Shown one piece after another: positions 26,818 to 34,937 of a DNA stretch of 64,000 bases; positions within the stretch are counted from its first letter, which is position 1; the number at the start of each line of letters is the position of its first letter. Source of the stretch: CBDFLA01 sp965248915 (GTDB lineage: Bacteria > Pseudomonadota > Alphaproteobacteria > M2410); contig OZ252216.1 in assembly GCA_965248915.1 (NCBI GenBank), positions 1,860,001 through 1,924,000 of the forward strand, written 5' to 3'. Under the pieces are notes generated by a model, which saw only the letters and a list, made by a program, of their open reading frames with translations, ran no database searches and was not told the DNA's origin. A program made the position numbers and the translations under genes.

Positions 26818-27753
26818 ATGTCAGTATTTTCAAAGAGTAGAGAGTGCTCTAGACTCGTTTGCCCGCTGTTTTTGTTGCTAACCCTGTCTGCTATCCACAC
26901 GAATACCGCCGCTCATGCGGCGACCCCAGGCAGTGCATTCCCCCCATTTCCCAGTCGCTACGTAGATAGATATCCCGATGGCATCCGGGAACTAAAGGAA
27001 CTGTCGGCACAAGGCGATGGTTATGCGACGCTCCTTGTCGCCGCCAAGCTGGACTGCAAATCCAAAGACGCAAATTGCAATGAGAAACGAAACAATCTCT
27101 ACAAGCTGGCGCAAAACCAGGGCGAATCCATTGCCGGCGTAATGCTGCGATTGGCAGATATCGAGACCAACCCCCAGAACATAGAACAATATCGAGTGCA
27201 CGATGCTGTTTGCGGGACCGATATAGAAGGAGTAGCTGATCTGGTAGACTCTATTACATCTCTGGATCCGCAAGGCCATCCATCCAAACCGAGATACCAA
27301 TTTGATTGGGAGGTACAAGAGTTTGTTGACAGAGGAGGGAGTGGGGTCTGGGTACTTTCTCGTGGCCCTCAAACCGTCCTCATGCTTGCAAGAGATGGTG
27401 TTCTGCAATGGGTTCGGGTCACCACAATTGTACTGGAAATTGGCCTCTCGGACGAAATCTATGACCCATGGGAGGACGTGCGAACCATTAACCGACATGT
27501 AGCGCGCACGGTCTGTCCGAATTGGAAACAACTGGACAAGGCAGTAGATCGATACTTCCTCGCATCTATCAGAGTGTGGCCCCCCGGCGGCGTACATGTC
27601 GTAGGCAGCGAAGCATACCTAGCTGCAACAGCCGTAACCCCCGACATCGCCTGGTTTGACTTGTACATAGACCCAACAATCCAGCCATTCACCTCTAGGA
27701 TCCCACCCGAATGGTTACCGACAGAGGATCCAAATTCAGAAGGTAGCGATTGA
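26818..27753 (+). CDS. exported protein of unknown function
   Basis: The 311-residue product carries a signal peptide ('LFLLLTLSAIHTNTAAHA'). Five further cysteines (two in 'LDCKSKDANCNE', then 'DAVCGTDI' and 'ARTVCPNW') suggest disulfides in the periplasm. The N-terminal part is helical ('GDGYATLLVAAKLDC', 'LYKLAQNQGESIAGVMLRLA') and vaguely recalls Sel1-like repeats, but no repeat is clear. The C-terminal part is rich in Trp and Pro ('IRVWPPGGVHVVGSE', 'IPPEWLPTEDP'). No known family is recognised. It sits between two membrane-protein genes with 1-bp gaps, so the three products probably work together. Confidence 0.65.
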   Translation: MSVFSKSRECSRLVCPLFLLLTLSAIHTNTAAHAATPGSAFPPFPSRYVDRYPDGIRELKELSAQGDGYATLLVAAKLDCKSKDANCNEKRNNLYKLAQNQGESIAGVMLRLADIETNPQNIEQYRVHDAVCGTDIEGVADLVDSITSLDPQGHPSKPRYQFDWEVQEFVDRGGSGVWVLSRGPQTVLMLARDGVLQWVRVTTIVLEIGLSDEIYDPWEDVRTINRHVARTVCPNWKQLDKAVDRYFLASIRVWPPGGVHVVGSEAYLAATAVTPDIAWFDLYIDPTIQPFTSRIPPEWLPTEDPNSEGSD

Positions 27754-27754
27754 G

Positions 27755-28153
27755 ATGCTCGGCCAATTCCTCGAACTCAGCACAGCCCTCGAGACGGAAA
27801 CGACACCCATGGTTCAACTCTGGATGAATTGGATGGGGTTGATCTTCATCGCCAGCGTTCTATTCGTTTGGAAACACACCGGTGCGCGTCTGGCTCTTTT
27901 TGTTATCCTTTTGTCTATGCCATCCGCACTCATCATCTACAACATGACCGGAACGGTTCATCTCTTGGGGATTGGGCATTTAATCCTTTGGGGTCCGCTG
28001 CTTTATTGGCTTGTCACGCGTGACATTCGCGGACCCGATTTCAAGATCGCATCGCCCTATGGCATTTGGGTATTGCTGATCTCAGCAACCATCGCCACTT
28101 CACTCCTGTTCGATGTACGAGACATCTATCTCGTTCTGACAGATCAAAAGTAA
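27755..28153 (+). CDS. small integral membrane protein, unassigned
   Basis: The 132-residue product has four hydrophobic helices: about 22-40 ('LWMNWMGLIFIASVLFVW'), 45-62 ('ARLALFVILLSMPSALII'), 68-86 ('VHLLGIGHLILWGPLLYWL') and 103-125 ('YGIWVLLISATIATSLLF'). I cannot name the family. The ATG at 27755 starts 1 bp after the stop of the preceding gene, making it the last member of the three-gene unit. It converges on the PiT transporter gene with a 7-bp gap. Confidence 0.7.
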   Translation: MLGQFLELSTALETETTPMVQLWMNWMGLIFIASVLFVWKHTGARLALFVILLSMPSALIIYNMTGTVHLLGIGHLILWGPLLYWLVTRDIRGPDFKIASPYGIWVLLISATIATSLLFDVRDIYLVLTDQK

Positions 28154-28160
28154 GCGAACC

Positions 28161-29258
28161 TCAGCCTACGCGACTGAACACGAAGAACATCACCGCCGCC
28201 AGTGTCATAGCCACCGGCAGCGTAAGCACCCATGCCGAAACGATACCTATGACAAGTCTCGAATTTATCTCACCTCGCGCCGTTCCGATCCCGAAGATCG
28301 ATCCCACCGAGACATGTGTTGTGGAAACCGGCACCCCAAACTTTGAGGCGAACAAGACCATGAGACTTGTAAAGATGTTGGCCACAATCCCCTGCTGATG
28401 CGAGATTTGAGTGATTTTGTGGGACATGCTCTCTGCCACAGCCCGAGAATGTAAGAGCCCACCAATCGCCATGGCGATCGCCACCGCATAAATGCTCACG
28501 TTGACGCTAAGAGCGCCAGCTGCAATCGCCACACCGACTATTTTGGGGGCGTCGTTCAGGCCGCGCGCAAAACTCACCGTTCCAGCACTCACGAAATGTG
28601 CCACATCGCACATCTTCGCAAAATACACACTCTCATCTGCCAACGCGCCATCTCGGTCCGCCTCGACACTAACTTGCCTGGTGTGACCATCCGAGGTAAC
28701 CGCAAGGCGCGCCAATTCAGGTCGTTTAAGCCCTTGAGAGAAATCTTCGTAGAGCCGAGAACTTCGAACAACAGAGACAAATTTCAAAACGACAGGGTAA
28801 ACAAATCCAATCACGACGACAGGGATCAACGGCGCAATCGCAAGAGGGATGAGAAATTTCTGTAGGAGGGGTTCAAACTGAAAGGCATCACTTGCTGCTG
28901 CAAGGCCCGCTCCCACCAGTCCGCCGGTTAAGGCATGGGTCGTCGAAATCGGGATACCAGCTTTCGCCGTAACAAACACCGTGATCCCAGCGCCCAGAAT
29001 AACAGCCGTCAAAAAGGCGGGGTCCGCAATTACCACATCTGGCACCAACCCGCTTCCACTAAAGAGCTTGATGAGTTTCTCACCAATGAGAGCGGCTGTA
29101 AGCGAGCCCGCAAATGTTGCCGCGGTCCCCCACCACAAAGCGGTTCGGAATCCAACAACGCCGCTGCCATAGAGCGTCGCAACCCCTTTGAAGTTATCAT
29201 TGGCGCCATTGCTATAGGCGAGAAAGAGGGCCGCGCCCAAGATTATCGCGAGGGTCAT
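28161..29258 (-). CDS. pit: PiT-family inorganic phosphate transporter
   Basis: The 365-residue protein has the two inverted PiT signature repeats: 'YSNGANDNFKGVATLYGSG' near residue 15 and 'ARGLNDAPKIVGVAIAAGAL' near 235. The paired substrate motifs 'ISTTHALTGGLVGAG' and 'VSTTHVSVGSIFGIG' are also present. About ten membrane helices surround a polar central loop (about 170-220). PiT proteins import phosphate, usually as a metal-phosphate complex with proton symport. The gene stands alone on its strand. No Pho box was recognised in the 247 bp upstream, so control by PhoB is not supported. Confidence 0.94.
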   Translation of the reverse strand: MTLAIILGAALFLAYSNGANDNFKGVATLYGSGVVGFRTALWWGTAATFAGSLTAALIGEKLIKLFSGSGLVPDVVIADPAFLTAVILGAGITVFVTAKAGIPISTTHALTGGLVGAGLAAASDAFQFEPLLQKFLIPLAIAPLIPVVVIGFVYPVVLKFVSVVRSSRLYEDFSQGLKRPELARLAVTSDGHTRQVSVEADRDGALADESVYFAKMCDVAHFVSAGTVSFARGLNDAPKIVGVAIAAGALSVNVSIYAVAIAMAIGGLLHSRAVAESMSHKITQISHQQGIVANIFTSLMVLFASKFGVPVSTTHVSVGSIFGIGTARGEINSRLVIGIVSAWVLTLPVAMTLAAVMFFVFSRVG

Positions 29259-29449
29259 TTGTAGGAGACTCCAAGAGGAAGACGCACATTTGCGCGACCG
29301 AATATGACCGGCATCTGAATAAAAGGTCGATCACAGATCAACTCAACTTCTTGTGAGAATGCTATTTGTCAGGCTTCAACCCCTTTGCTAAGAAGAGTCA
29401 TAGGCAAATCTGGGGGCTCAGCGGGGTATTCTGACTTTTGTCGCATGAC

Positions 29450-29479
29450 TTGGCACCAGGCGCGATCATGAGATAGTAT
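29450..29479 (+). promoter_or_regulatory. possible sigma-70 promoter for the crystallin-repeat gene
   Basis: TTGGCA at 29450-29455 and TAGTAT at 29474-29479 are separated by 18 bp and lie 26 bp upstream of the ATG at 29506. The match is reasonable for a housekeeping promoter, but the spacer is one base longer than ideal. No other promoter-like pair was noticed in this interval. Confidence 0.35.
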
Positions 29480-29505
29480 GAGTTGTGGGGAAGAGGGGAT
29501 TGTTT

Positions 29506-30927
29506 ATGACATCGAGATTTAAGATCACTATTGCGGCACTGACTTACTCTCTCGGCTTGATAGTCGGGCCAATCTCGGTGAGCGCACAAGAAGGTCTAGC
29601 GACCCCGTTTACAAATTGCTCTCCTGAGGAGAAGACGAAGCTTCGGCAGGCAAAGAGATATCTTGTCGGTATTCAGAAAACACTTGCCGACGATTTCGAA
29701 ATCAATGCAAGACGAGAAGGACAAGAACGTCGGTCCGAGCGGCAGATCATGCGCCGGATTGAGAAACTAGAATTCAAATGCAAGGCGCGCAGCGACTGTA
29801 GCGGCTCGACAGCCGTACATATGGTCGTCGGTGGCAACAAGGCACGGATATGTTTTTCTGATGCATTGAGTTTCTGTGATCTCGTCCACTATGCCAACCA
29901 TGAATTCGGTCACCTCGCGCACATACCAAGAGCAAAGATGCTCGACCACAGCCAACGCGGCCACGACAATCCCGACCGTGTTTACCAGTTCGGTTACTTT
30001 GCTGGCGATCTCTGCCGCGAGGATTTCACCTTTCAGGATTTCCAAGCAGCAGACGGAAGCCCCATTCCGTCGTCAGAGCCACCAAGAAACACTACACCAG
30101 AACCCTCAGACGGTATCGAATTGTTTCCGCGCAAAGACTTTCGTGGGCGTAGCCGCACCTTCTCTCCGGGCGAAGAAACAGATCGAGGCGTCACCGAGAC
30201 CAAGACCTATTGGAATGACTTACGCTACATCGGACGCAACAACGCCTTCTCCAGCGCAAAAGTGAGAACAGGTGTCTGGGAACTTTGTAAAGACCGAGAC
30301 CATATCGGACCCTGTCTGTATCTCGACAAAGACCTCACAAGCTTCAAGGACAACGGACTTAACAACGCGGTCTCCTCCATCAAACATTTGGGCGCCACGC
30401 TTCCACGAACCGGTGTTTATCTCTTCAGGGACAAGGAATTTGAGGGCGGCGGCAAGCACTTCACAGGATCTGGCCCGTTTGATCTCAAAGCCAACGGCCT
30501 GCATCAGAAGATTTCCAGCATCCGAGCTTTCGGCGGACTTTGGGAAGGCTGTGAAAGAGATGGTTTCGCCGGATGGTGCCATACCTTCAGCGGCGAAAAG
30601 CCGGATCTGAAGACGGTGGGCGCGAACAATGCCATTCGCTCATTCCGCAAACAGGTTGGCCGCCGTTTCGATGGTTTGACTTTGCACCGCGAAGTTGGAC
30701 TGCGCGGAGGGGGACGTTATTTGCCAGCCGGGTCCACGTACCCCGACCTTTCTCGAAACGACTTACGCGTTCACAATGCGGCCTCAAGCCTTGTTGTCTT
30801 GGGTGGTGAATGGGAAGTCTGCAAGAAGAAGAACTTCAGAGACTGCAAGCGCGTCCGTGGTGTCGTCAGGGATCTCAAGTCTATCGGCATGAACAACAAG
30901 ATCATGTCGGTCAGAAAACTAAGCTAG
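29506..30927 (+). CDS. secreted HExxH metallopeptidase-like protein with six beta/gamma-crystallin motifs
   Basis: From the ATG at 29506 (GAGGGG upstream) the 473-residue product has a signal peptide ('ITIAALTYSLGLIVGPISVSA'). Residues 30-185 form a cysteine-containing domain with 'YANHEFGHLAH' (HExxH at 132-136) followed by 'YQFGYFAGDLC'. This resembles zinc metallo-endopeptidases of the aspzincin/M35-like kind, in which a downstream Asp is the third ligand. From about 203 to the end there are six beta/gamma-crystallin Greek-key motifs of about 45 residues, for example 'GIELFPRKDFRGRSRTF', 'GVYLFRDKEFEGGGKHF' and 'EWEVCKKKNFRDCKRV'. Six motifs make three crystallin domains, which in microbes often bind calcium. 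I infer a secreted, calcium-stabilised peptidase. Proteolytic activity is not proven. Confidence 0.8.
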   Translation: MTSRFKITIAALTYSLGLIVGPISVSAQEGLATPFTNCSPEEKTKLRQAKRYLVGIQKTLADDFEINARREGQERRSERQIMRRIEKLEFKCKARSDCSGSTAVHMVVGGNKARICFSDALSFCDLVHYANHEFGHLAHIPRAKMLDHSQRGHDNPDRVYQFGYFAGDLCREDFTFQDFQAADGSPIPSSEPPRNTTPEPSDGIELFPRKDFRGRSRTFSPGEETDRGVTETKTYWNDLRYIGRNNAFSSAKVRTGVWELCKDRDHIGPCLYLDKDLTSFKDNGLNNAVSSIKHLGATLPRTGVYLFRDKEFEGGGKHFTGSGPFDLKANGLHQKISSIRAFGGLWEGCERDGFAGWCHTFSGEKPDLKTVGANNAIRSFRKQVGRRFDGLTLHREVGLRGGGRYLPAGSTYPDLSRNDLRVHNAASSLVVLGGEWEVCKKKNFRDCKRVRGVVRDLKSIGMNNKIMSVRKLS

Positions 30928-30940
30928 TTCGGGACATCCG

Positions 30941-30971
30941 TTCTAGCCTTCGCTTGATAGTCTGGCTAGAA
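30941..30971 (+). other. inverted repeat after the crystallin-repeat gene
   Basis: TTCTAGCC at 30941-30948 and GGCTAGAA at 30964-30971 are perfectly complementary around a 15-base loop, 14 bp past the stop codon at 30927. No T run follows, so a factor-independent terminator is uncertain. It may equally be a regulatory site for the reductase gene starting at 31014. Confidence 0.4.
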
Positions 30972-31013
30972 TCCAGTTCGTAAACCAAGTCTTGGGGGAT
31001 TTAGGACAAAAAG

Positions 31014-31973
31014 GTGCAGAACAGTATTCCTATGAAAGATGGCTTCGGGCAGAACTTCACATCACTTGATCGGCGAACTTTTCTAAGTGCAACGGGCGCA
31101 CTTGCGATATCAACAATGCTTCCAAATGTAAGCGTCGCAGCAGAAGCCATGCGCATGAAACCGATCCCCAGCACCGGCGAAGAGATTCCCGTTGTTGGTA
31201 TGGGATCCTGGGGCACGCTTAATGTCGGTGATGACCCCGACCTCCGCGCCGCTCGCCTTGAAGTCGTCCGCGCCTTTCTGGAGAACGGTGGTGGCATGAT
31301 TGACTCATCGCCTATGTACGGCTCCTCGGAAGACGTTATCGGATATTGCCTCGAGAACATCGAGAACCAGCGGGATTTCTTTTCGGCCACCAAAGTGTGG
31401 ACCAGGACCGGCATGCTGGGTCGACGGCAGATGAACGAGTCCTTCCGTCTTTGGCGCACGGATCAGCTAGATCTCATGCAAATTCACAATCTGCTCGACT
31501 GGCAAACCCATCTCGAAACACTGCTCGAATGGAAGGCCGAAGGCCGCATCCGTTACATCGGCATTACCACATCCCATGGCCGTCGCCATGATGATTTCGC
31601 CAAGATCATGTCTGAGCACCCCATAGACTTCGTTCAAGTCACCTACAACGTGCTTGATCGCGAAGCAGAGAACGTCTTGCTACCACTTGCCGCGGAGAAA
31701 GACATTGCCGTCATCGTCAATCGTCCTTTCCAGCGTAGACAGCTATTCAACCTCTACGCTCACAACCCACTGCCCGAGTGGGCAGGCGAGTTTGATTGTC
31801 AAAACTGGGCCCAATTCTTTTTGAAGTTTATCGTTTCACATCCCTCGATAACCTGCGCCATTCCGGCAACGACCAGGATCGATCATGCCCTGGAAAACAT
31901 CGGCGCCGGTCATGGTCGATTGCCTGACGAGGCTCAGCGCCGGCGAATGGTCGATCACATCAACTCTCTCTAG
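31014..31973 (+). CDS. Tat-exported aldo/keto reductase
   Basis: The 319-residue product carries a twin-arginine signal ('SLDRRTFLSATGALAIST') and then an aldo/keto reductase barrel. The catalytic tetrad is visible: Asp and Tyr in 'MIDSSPMYGSSE', Lys in 'FFSATKVW' and His in 'LMQIHNLLDW'. Further family marks are 'GRIRYIGITTSHG' and 'DFVQVTYNVLDRE'. Tat export means the protein folds, probably with NADP bound, before leaving the cytoplasm. The substrate is unknown. The GTG at 31014 has AGGA 7 bases upstream; an ATG at 31032 is an alternative that keeps the Tat motif. It is followed after 24 bp by the DUF6064-like gene, so they may be co-transcribed. Confidence 0.88.
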   Translation: MQNSIPMKDGFGQNFTSLDRRTFLSATGALAISTMLPNVSVAAEAMRMKPIPSTGEEIPVVGMGSWGTLNVGDDPDLRAARLEVVRAFLENGGGMIDSSPMYGSSEDVIGYCLENIENQRDFFSATKVWTRTGMLGRRQMNESFRLWRTDQLDLMQIHNLLDWQTHLETLLEWKAEGRIRYIGITTSHGRRHDDFAKIMSEHPIDFVQVTYNVLDREAENVLLPLAAEKDIAVIVNRPFQRRQLFNLYAHNPLPEWAGEFDCQNWAQFFLKFIVSHPSITCAIPATTRIDHALENIGAGHGRLPDEAQRRRMVDHINSL

Positions 31974-31997
31974 AGTAATAACCTTCAGGAAACACCG

Positions 31998-32642
31998 ATG
32001 ATCCCATTCCACCCTGAAGTCTATGAGCGTGTTTTGGCAACATATAACGAGGCTATGTGGCCAGCGCCGCTGATCTTCGCTTTGCTCGGCGCTCTTGCCC
32101 TCATCATTTCCTTGAAACAACGTTGGCTGGAAACCCGGACGGCTCCACTCATCATGGCGGGAGCCTGGCTCTGGGTTGGATATGGCTATTACATCTTAGA
32201 GTTTTCAAGTCTCTCTTGGGCTGCTTGGATCTTTGCGACCTTGTTCATCGCAGAAGGCCTCCTTTTTCTCAGTATAAGCGTCTTTGGAAGGGGTCTTCCT
32301 ATTGGAGGTGGCTCGCGCGCGGTCATCATGCTCGCTATCCTCATTTGCGCCTATGGCCTTCTGGGTCATCCAGCTCTTGCGACAAAAGGAACTCTCAATC
32401 CGCAATTGCTTCCTGGATTTGGATTGCATCCTGTTCCGACACTCCTCTTCACATTCGGATTTCTCATTCTGGTGAGGGGTAGAAGGAAATGGGCACTCCT
32501 CCCCATCCCCATCCTCGCAACGATTTTGGCCAGCACCTTGTCGCGCGCCATGGGTCATCACCATGACCTCATCGTCTTGCCGGTTGCCCTTCTCGCCATT
32601 ATTCTAATGATCATGGAAAGCCGAACCGCCAAACAACAATGA
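31998..32642 (+). CDS. DUF6064-like integral membrane protein
   Basis: The 214-residue product starts 'MIPFHPEVYERVLATYNEAMWPAP' and has about six hydrophobic helices (about 25-43, 51-68, 73-92, 104-124, 147-160 and 166-205). The opening 'YN.A.WP' motif and helix layout match a family I know as DUF6064, with no known function. It lies 24 bp downstream of the Tat-exported reductase and 52 bp upstream of a rhodanese gene, all on one strand. A role in membrane redox or sulfur chemistry would be speculation. Confidence 0.7.
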   Translation: MIPFHPEVYERVLATYNEAMWPAPLIFALLGALALIISLKQRWLETRTAPLIMAGAWLWVGYGYYILEFSSLSWAAWIFATLFIAEGLLFLSISVFGRGLPIGGGSRAVIMLAILICAYGLLGHPALATKGTLNPQLLPGFGLHPVPTLLFTFGFLILVRGRRKWALLPIPILATILASTLSRAMGHHHDLIVLPVALLAIILMIMESRTAKQQ

Positions 32643-32694
32643 ACCCATTGCTCATCAGCCTCCAAACCGAAAGCCTAGCGGAGATCTTTCACAA

Positions 32695-33279
32695 ATGAAT
32701 GGCTACCAAAGAGTGATAATGCGAATTGTAATTGTCGCCGGGCTCATGTCCCTTCACGTCGCCATTGGCGGTCACTCCGTTCAGGCATTGTCAAACGCCG
32801 GCCTCGACAAGACCCAGACAAAGATTGAGAGACGGTTTGCTAAGGTAGAGCACATCAGTACTGAGGCACTTGCAGAGCTACCTCAATCGGAACTTCTACT
32901 CTTCGACATACGCGCACCAAAAGAGTACCTTGTCAGTCACATATCCGGTGCACATTTGGTTGCCCCAACGATGTCTTCTGAAGTCTTCTTCGATCTATTC
33001 AAAGACCATTTTCCAGGAAAAACGATCGTCTTCTATTGTTCAGTTGGACAACGTTCATCTGAATTTGCAGACCGCGTTCAAGACGAACTCATGACCACGA
33101 ACGCATGGGGCATATACAACCTCAAGGGCGGATTGTTCGAGTGGCACAATGAAGAACGGCCACTCACTGATGAGCTCGGGCCAACTGAGGAAATACACCC
33201 TTACAATTGGCTTTGGGCACGCCACATCGACCGCCGGGAGTTGATCCGGTACAACCCACGCAATTCGGACCCGGAATAG
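32695..33279 (+). CDS. exported rhodanese-like protein
   Basis: The 194-residue product has an N-terminal hydrophobic segment ('IVIVAGLMSLHVAIGG') that looks like a signal peptide or anchor, followed by one rhodanese domain (about 52-150). The active-site loop reads 'YCSVGQRSSEF', with the catalytic Cys and an Arg closing the six-residue loop, so sulfurtransferase activity is plausible. 'LLFDIRAPKEYLVSHISGA' is the usual CH2A-like segment. The C-terminal extension ('EIHPYNWLWARHIDRRELI') is unusual for a simple rhodanese. Export suggests a periplasmic sulfur-transfer role. Confidence 0.83.
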   Translation: MNGYQRVIMRIVIVAGLMSLHVAIGGHSVQALSNAGLDKTQTKIERRFAKVEHISTEALAELPQSELLLFDIRAPKEYLVSHISGAHLVAPTMSSEVFFDLFKDHFPGKTIVFYCSVGQRSSEFADRVQDELMTTNAWGIYNLKGGLFEWHNEERPLTDELGPTEEIHPYNWLWARHIDRRELIRYNPRNSDPE

Positions 33280-33291
33280 TCCTTAGTCGGC

Positions 33292-34863
33292 CTAACCGAT
33301 CAAACGGTCACGCCCTTTCCAAAAAGGCTCTCGAAGCTCCTTTTTCAAAACCTTCATCGCGCCTGAAAGTGGCAACGGGTCCGCTCTGAAATCAACGGTC
33401 TTTGGAACCTTGTACCCAGCAATAGAGATCCGCGCGTGCTCAATGAGTTCATCGGCCGTCGCGGTCTGTCCTTGCGACAAGACCACGATCGCATGGACGG
33501 CCTCGCCCCAGGTATCGTCCGGAACACCAATCACAGCCACTTGTTCCACGGCCGGGTGATCAGAAATTGCATTTTCGACTTCCGCGGAATAGACATTCTC
33601 TCCACCACTGACGATCATATCCTTCACACGATCAACGAGGAATACATACCCCGCCTCGTCCAAATATCCGGCATCACCGGTGTGATACCATCCACCCTTG
33701 AAAACTTCTTCTGTTGCTTCAGGCTTGTGCCAATACTCGACCAAGAAATTGCCACCTCTCGCGCAAACCTCTCCGATTTCGTTAGGCGGCAATATTTTTC
33801 CTTCATCGTCCTGAATACAAACGTCAACTCCTACTATAGGACGCCCAACAGATTTCAACCTGTCGCCACCAGCTTTGTGGTCATTCGTTGAAAGAAAGGT
33901 CACAAGGGAGGCAGATTCGGTCATTCCGTATCCTTGACCAAACTCCAGATCGGGAAGAATTCCCATCAGTTTGTTGAGAATAGCAGGTGGCATAGGCGAC
34001 GCACCATAGATCAACTGTCTCAAACTTCGAATACGTTCAGGGTCAAAATTCGGATGATTGAGCATCATTGCGATCATCGTTGGGACCATTGCGGTGGTCG
34101 TGACCTTATGGGCTTCGATGAGATCCAAAACCCCACCAGGCTCAAACATCGGGATGAGAACCTGTGTGCCACCAGATGAAGTCATCGCCAAAAGCCCAAC
34201 CATGGAGGCTGCATGAAAGATCGGTGTCTGAATAAGATTTACATCTTCAGTATCGAACGCGCCGAGCGCTAATCCCGCATGGTAGCAATTGAGCATTTCG
34301 GCCCGCTGTGTCAGAAGAACCCCTTTCGGTAATCCCGTTGTTCCACCTGTGTACATGAGAACCACCGGATCCTCTTCTTCCGGTTCTTCAGGTATCACTG
34401 CTTCTGCGCTGGCAAGCAAGTCCTCGTAATGAATGTCCGATGGTCCTTCTCCGGAACCAAAAAACACCACTTTGCGAATGGGGCTGTCTCCCTCGCCCGC
34501 AGCCATCGCATCGTGAAACATCTGTGCAAAATACTGGTCGACGAAAACGACCTCTGACCCAGAATCCCGAACAATGTAGTCCAATTCCTTACCGGCCAAA
34601 CGCAAATTGAGGGGATTAATTACGGCAGCCCCCAAAAAAGCGGCATGATAAAGCTCCAAGTACTCGTGACAATTCACAGCCATGACCGCAAACCTGTCTG
34701 CTCTCTCAAGACGGAGTTGGTGCTTCAGGGCATGTGCCAGTCGGAAAACACGGTCACCGTGCTGTTTATAATCTGCCTGATAGGCACCGTCTATGACCGC
34801 CGTCTCATCTGCATATCGAGTAACCGCGGGCATAAACCCGCGATGATAGATCAGTTCCTTCAT
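33292..34863 (-). CDS. AMP-forming acyl-CoA synthetase (fatty-acid CoA ligase-like)
   Basis: The 523-residue enzyme has the adenylate-forming signature 'VLMYTGGTTGLPKGV' near 170, 'GYGMTESAS' near 312, 'YHTGDAGYLDEAGY' near 392 and the catalytic C-terminal lysine region 'LPLSGAMKVLKKELR'. It should activate a carboxylic acid with ATP and load it onto CoA. Similarity is greatest to medium/long-chain acyl-CoA ligases, but the chain length cannot be judged. The ATG at 34863 has GAGGAAG upstream; longer forms to 34905 lack a good ribosome binding site. It follows the adenylate cyclase gene by about 75 bp on the same strand and converges on the rhodanese gene. Confidence 0.92.
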   Translation of the reverse strand: MKELIYHRGFMPAVTRYADETAVIDGAYQADYKQHGDRVFRLAHALKHQLRLERADRFAVMAVNCHEYLELYHAAFLGAAVINPLNLRLAGKELDYIVRDSGSEVVFVDQYFAQMFHDAMAAGEGDSPIRKVVFFGSGEGPSDIHYEDLLASAEAVIPEEPEEEDPVVLMYTGGTTGLPKGVLLTQRAEMLNCYHAGLALGAFDTEDVNLIQTPIFHAASMVGLLAMTSSGGTQVLIPMFEPGGVLDLIEAHKVTTTAMVPTMIAMMLNHPNFDPERIRSLRQLIYGASPMPPAILNKLMGILPDLEFGQGYGMTESASLVTFLSTNDHKAGGDRLKSVGRPIVGVDVCIQDDEGKILPPNEIGEVCARGGNFLVEYWHKPEATEEVFKGGWYHTGDAGYLDEAGYVFLVDRVKDMIVSGGENVYSAEVENAISDHPAVEQVAVIGVPDDTWGEAVHAIVVLSQGQTATADELIEHARISIAGYKVPKTVDFRADPLPLSGAMKVLKKELREPFWKGRDRLIG

Positions 34864-34937
34864 GACACTTCCTCTATGCTTCAACTCCAAACGAACTATA
34901 AACAATGATGGAATTGGTGCAATCAGGAACTAGGCAC

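Noticed and set aside
29259..29505. Pho box upstream of the PiT gene
   Set aside because: No pair of CTGTCA-like repeats at the required spacing was found.
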